Shown: piece by piece, positions 61,390-64,000 of the stretch
Numbering within the stretch: position 1 is the first letter of the stretch
Layout: each line of letters starts with the position of its first letter
From: UBA877 sp035506155
GTDB lineage: Bacteria > Chloroflexota > Anaerolineae > Anaerolineales > Villigracilaceae
Assembly: GCA_035506155.1 (NCBI GenBank)
Contig: DATJPX010000161.1
Span: forward strand, 1-64,000
Reading direction: 5' to 3'
DNA: 64,000 bases
Position numbers and translations under genes: made by a program
Notes under the pieces: model-generated
The model's input: only the letters and a program-made list of their open reading frames with translations
Told to the model about the DNA's origin: nothing
Databases searched by the model: none

Positions 61390-61426
61390 AAAATGCCTTT
61401 CCGGCCTGGGAAAGGCATTTTGTTTT
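61390..61426 (+). terminator. Terminator after the peptidase E-like gene
   Basis: A perfect 13-bp stem (AAAATGCCTTTCC / GGAAAGGCATTTT) with loop GGCCTG continues into TGTTTTCC. Confidence 0.88.
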
Positions 61427-61495
61427 CCAGTACCGCGGTGGTATTGCCGGGCCAAATTATCATGATAAACTTCATCGAAATAGGAGAGTTTAAAT

Positions 61496-62134
61496 ATGCG
61501 CCACCCTCGTTTATTGTTCGTTCCCCTTGTCATGTTGTTTGTCTTGGCCTGCGGATTGACCAACGGCATCCAGCAGATGCAGCAGGCGGTCACCCAGCTC
61601 CCCGGGATGTTGACCAGCATGCCGACCGCCATGGGCGCCATGGAGACCTCCGCGGCGGGCGCCCAATCTTCCGGTAATTGTCCCGCAACGCCGACGTCCG
61701 GCGGCCTGGGTTTTGGCCTGGCCAATGCCAAGGCGGTCCTGACGATGACCCAGCAGTTCACCTTTACAGACGGCACCGTGAACGGCCAGCCTGCCTCGAC
61801 TGCCACGCTGGCGTCGGGGAGCGCGGGAACCTTTTCGTCGCTCGCCAATGGTTTCTCCGCCCAGTTCATCGGCGACCCGTGTAATTTGAGCGAGGTCACC
61901 GTCACGATGCCGCGGGTGGATCAGGCCACGATCGATCAGGGCATCGGGGTGGCGAACATCCTGTTTGCGGCGATTTTGCCTCCGGATGTGCAGGTGGCTT
62001 TCACCACCTGGCTGACCCAGAAGTACAGCAAGGTTCCTGTCGGCGGCCAGGAGCAGACCACGATCAGCAACCTGCAATTCACCCTCAAGCGGACCCAAGC
62101 CAGCATGATTTTGGATATCCTGCCGGCAAAATAA
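61496..62134 (+). CDS. Lipoprotein of unknown function
   Basis: The 212-residue product has a lipoprotein signal (MLFVLAC, Cys19). A Met/Gln/Thr-rich stretch comes next, and then a beta-rich domain from about residue 75 with two Cys in the mature part (GNCPATP and DPCNLSE) that may pair. I do not recognise the domain. AGGAGAG lies upstream of the ATG, and terminators on both sides mark it as a single-gene unit. Confidence 0.65.
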   Translation: MRHPRLLFVPLVMLFVLACGLTNGIQQMQQAVTQLPGMLTSMPTAMGAMETSAAGAQSSGNCPATPTSGGLGFGLANAKAVLTMTQQFTFTDGTVNGQPASTATLASGSAGTFSSLANGFSAQFIGDPCNLSEVTVTMPRVDQATIDQGIGVANILFAAILPPDVQVAFTTWLTQKYSKVPVGGQEQTTISNLQFTLKRTQASMILDILPAK

Positions 62135-62152
62135 TGCCGGTCGATTCAGACG

Positions 62153-62186
62153 GACAGGGCGGCCATCCGGCCGCCCTGTCGTTTTT
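62153..62186. terminator. Terminator between convergent genes
   Basis: GACAGGGCGGCC and GGCCGCCCTGTC form a perfect 12-bp stem with an ATCC loop, followed by GTTTTTC on the plus strand. Confidence 0.88.
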
Positions 62187-62584
62187 CAAAAGTCAGCGTC
62201 TTCGCCCCCGGTTTCAGCCCCCAGGTCGGGCAATTCCTTTTCGATCTCCTCAGGGCTCTGGCCCTTCTCCAGCCGGTCGACGACCTCGTTGAACTCCGGG
62301 GGCATCTCCTCGCCCAGTTCGCGGCCCATTTTACGCATCACCCGGCCCATCGACTGGGGATCGTTCTCCAGCCCTGCCAGGGCGGCCGGGTCGGAAAAAT
62401 CCCCGGCTAGGGCGTCCGCGCGGCTGCCCTCGGACTTGGCGACCCGGACGCGGGGCACGCGCCGGCGGACGTTCCCGCTCCCGCAGTGCGGACAGACGAC
62501 CGGCTTGGACCCATACTCGGCGTACGTCATGAGGACGTCGAATCGGTACTGGCAAGCCTGGCAAAGATAATCGTATAACGGCAT
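62186..62584 (-). CDS. FmdB-family zinc-ribbon protein
   Basis: The 132-residue protein begins with the FmdB zinc ribbon: MPLYDYLCQACQYRFDVLMT and then VVCPHCGSGNVRR, giving a CxxC...CxxC site. The C-terminus is acidic and helical (MPPEFNEVVDRLEKGQSPEEIEKELPD). FmdB proteins are putative regulatory zinc proteins without a settled role. Confidence 0.88.
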   Translation of the reverse strand: MPLYDYLCQACQYRFDVLMTYAEYGSKPVVCPHCGSGNVRRRVPRVRVAKSEGSRADALAGDFSDPAALAGLENDPQSMGRVMRKMGRELGEEMPPEFNEVVDRLEKGQSPEEIEKELPDLGAETGGEDADF

Positions 62585-62646
62585 GGAGCGATTTTACCGC
62601 TTTTTCACCGGCGACCGGCCGCCGGTCTATCGGTTACAATAAGGCC

Positions 62647-63267
62647 ATGTGTGATTCCGACTTTAACGTCCATAACCCCCAGCCCTTGCTGGTCGTCATC
62701 TCCGGGCCGTCCGGCGTCGGCAAGGACAGCGTCGTCCAGCTCCTCAAGGAGCGCGGCCTGCCGATGCATTTCGTCGTCACCGCCACCACCCGCCCGCGGC
62801 GCGAGAGCGAAGTCCACGGCCGGGACTATTTCTTCCTTTCGAACGACGAGTTTGCCCGCATGATCGAGCAGGACGAATTGATCGAGTACGCAATCGTCTA
62901 CAACGATTATAAAGGCATCCCCAAACAGCAAGTCCGGGAGGCGTTGGCCTCTGGCCAGGACGTGGTCATGCGCGTGGACGTCCAGGGGGCAGCCAGCATC
63001 CGCAAGCTGGCGCCTGAGGCGGTGCTGGTCTTCCTGACGACCGAAAGCGAACAGGCGCTGGTCAAAAGGCTGAAGGCGCGCAAGACCGAAAAGCCGGAGG
63101 AGCTGTCCCTGCGGATCGCCACCGCCCGCCAGGAGTTGAAGCGCGTCGCGGAGTTCGATTACGTCATCGTCAATGCCGAGGGTCGCCTGGACGACACCGT
63201 GGATGCCGTCATCGCCATCATCCGGGCGGAGCACCAGCGCGTCCATCCTCGCAAAGTCAGTCTCTAA
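62647..63267 (+). CDS. gmk: Guanylate kinase
   Basis: Gmk phosphorylates GMP to GDP. The 206-residue protein has the P-loop SGPSGVGKDSVVQLL, the GMP-binding block TATTRPRRESEVHGRDYFF, the Tyr/Glu set in LIEYAIVYNDYKG, and the Arg-bearing RKTEKPEELSLRIATA. A TACAAT hexamer ends six bases before the ATG (62635-62640), so the mRNA may be leaderless; no Shine-Dalgarno is visible. Confidence 0.95.
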   Translation: MCDSDFNVHNPQPLLVVISGPSGVGKDSVVQLLKERGLPMHFVVTATTRPRRESEVHGRDYFFLSNDEFARMIEQDELIEYAIVYNDYKGIPKQQVREALASGQDVVMRVDVQGAASIRKLAPEAVLVFLTTESEQALVKRLKARKTEKPEELSLRIATARQELKRVAEFDYVIVNAEGRLDDTVDAVIAIIRAEHQRVHPRKVSL

Positions 63268-63297
63268 TCCTGCATTCATGAGGTTTAATGGTTCGTT

Positions 63298-64000
63298 ATG
63301 AATGAAAATCAGTCCCCTGAGCAGTACCCGCAACCACAGCAGCCGCGCCCCGTCCAGGTGGCCGTGCCGAACGCCAAACCCTATGTCATGTACTCCATCA
63401 TGGGTGTGACGTTCCTCGTCTATCTTCTGCAGCTTGCCGGACAGTATCTGCTGCCTCCGTCGCTTGCGAATCCCCTGCTCAATACGTACGGCACCTCCGA
63501 CCTGGTGGCCATCCTGGGCGAAAAGGTCAATATTTTCATCCGCGCCGGCCAGCTCTGGCGGCTGATCACCCCGGTCTTCCTGCACGATTCGACGCTGCCC
63601 TATGGGATCCTGCATATCGGTTTCAATATGTACGCCTTGTACCTGTACGGGCGCGGCCTGGAGGCCCGCTTCGGCCACTGGCGGTTTTTCCTTTTGTACT
63701 TCCTGTCTGCCTATGCCGGGAATGTGCTCTCCTTCCTGATCACTCCCAACCCCTCTCTCGGGGCGTCCACGGCGATTTTCGGCCTGCTGGCAGCGGAGGG
63801 AATGTTCATCTTTCAGAACCGGGCCCTGCTTGGCAATCGGGCGACCCGGGCTTTGGTAAATGTCCTGACCATCGCCGCCCTGAACCTGCTGATCGGTTTC
63901 AGCAGCCCCGGGATCGACAATTTCGGCCACCTGGGCGGGATCATCGGTGGGAGCCTGTTCACCTGGTTCGGCGGGCCGCGCTGGAAGCTGGAGGGGCTCT
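63298..64000 (+). CDS. Rhomboid-family intramembrane serine protease (cut by the window end)
   Basis: The first 234 residues are present. A Pro/Gln-rich N-terminal tail precedes membrane helices. Rhomboid marks include RLITPVFLHDS (H in helix 2), HIGFNMYALYLYGRGLEARFG (HxxxN and the E-x-x-x-G arginine loop), the catalytic Ser in LGASTAIFGLLAAE, and the catalytic His in DNFGHLGGIIGG. The usual GASGA is GASTA here. No strong ribosome site is seen before the ATG at 63298. Confidence 0.88.
   Translation, partial: MNENQSPEQYPQPQQPRPVQVAVPNAKPYVMYSIMGVTFLVYLLQLAGQYLLPPSLANPLLNTYGTSDLVAILGEKVNIFIRAGQLWRLITPVFLHDSTLPYGILHIGFNMYALYLYGRGLEARFGHWRFFLLYFLSAYAGNVLSFLITPNPSLGASTAIFGLLAAEGMFIFQNRALLGNRATRALVNVLTIAALNLLIGFSSPGIDNFGHLGGIIGGSLFTWFGGPRWKLEGL

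Noticed and set aside
1..64000. tRNA or rRNA genes
   Set aside because: No T-arm GGTTCGA-type sequence in a cloverleaf context and no conserved rRNA segment was found on either strand.

Overview
The window is about 60% G+C, gene-dense bacterial chromosome and looks like a member of the Chloroflexota, most likely class Anaerolineae. This is inferred from the gene mix: a T-box leader on valS, pdxS/pdxT, DUF5671-type membrane proteins, very long multi-PAS proteins, an Ycf45/SpoIIIAA-like R3H ATPase, and many lipoproteins with a simple lipobox. No rRNA or tRNA gene, CRISPR array, transposase or phage gene was seen.

Layout. 1-2.1 kb: the tail of an unknown gene and a GT-C-like membrane protein of lower G+C. 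2.2-12.9 kb, minus strand: a lipoprotein; a sugar transporter with a TIM-barrel isomerase; an envelope/signalling operon (PP2C phosphatase, VWA-like/FHA receptor, two paralogous membrane proteins); and a purine salvage operon (xpt, HIT protein, guaA). 13.0-20.2 kb, plus strand: maf, a PBP2-type transpeptidase, rsgA, holB, an HNH-like lipoprotein, an L,D-transpeptidase and a cupin. 20.2-23.4 kb, minus strand: a creatininase-family protein with a partial duplication, then a nucleotidyltransferase and a deoxynucleoside kinase. The 383-bp gap between the creatininase gene and this pair carries three perfect and four one-mismatch DnaA boxes, an AT-rich stretch and DnaA-trio-like triplets, and is a strong candidate for the chromosomal origin. 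23.5-28.2 kb: promoter, T-box and valS, then an M32 carboxypeptidase.

28.3-39.8 kb is a signalling island: an FHA-GAF-cyclase-like protein, a 1575-residue kinase with nine PAS domains, a single-domain response regulator, and a receiver-PAS(x6)-GAF(x2)-HD-GYP protein. It probably links histidine phosphorelay to cyclic di-GMP turnover. 39.9-47.6 kb: an acyltransferase-like protein, a 186-bp array of nested palindromes, small membrane proteins, a DUF5671-repeat protein, dnaN and a PEP/pyruvate-binding-domain protein. 47.8-52.7 kb, minus strand: a GntR (YtrA-like) regulated ABC/slipin operon and a CPBP protease. Two parS sites lie here, one between genes and one inside the ABC permease gene. 52.8-56.1 kb: a MocR/PdxR-like regulator divergent from pdxS-pdxT, with inverted repeats between them. 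56.1-64 kb: GNAT, R3H ATPase, tmk, a HicB-DinB fusion, a ClbS/DfsB-like protein, peptidase E, a lipoprotein, an FmdB zinc ribbon, gmk and a rhomboid protease cut by the window end.

The most notable observations are the origin-like locus with dnaN and parS within about 28 kb, the nested palindrome array, a family of 20-bp palindromes placed at cistron junctions, and the multi-PAS signalling island. All functions are assigned by reading the sequences; no database search was possible.
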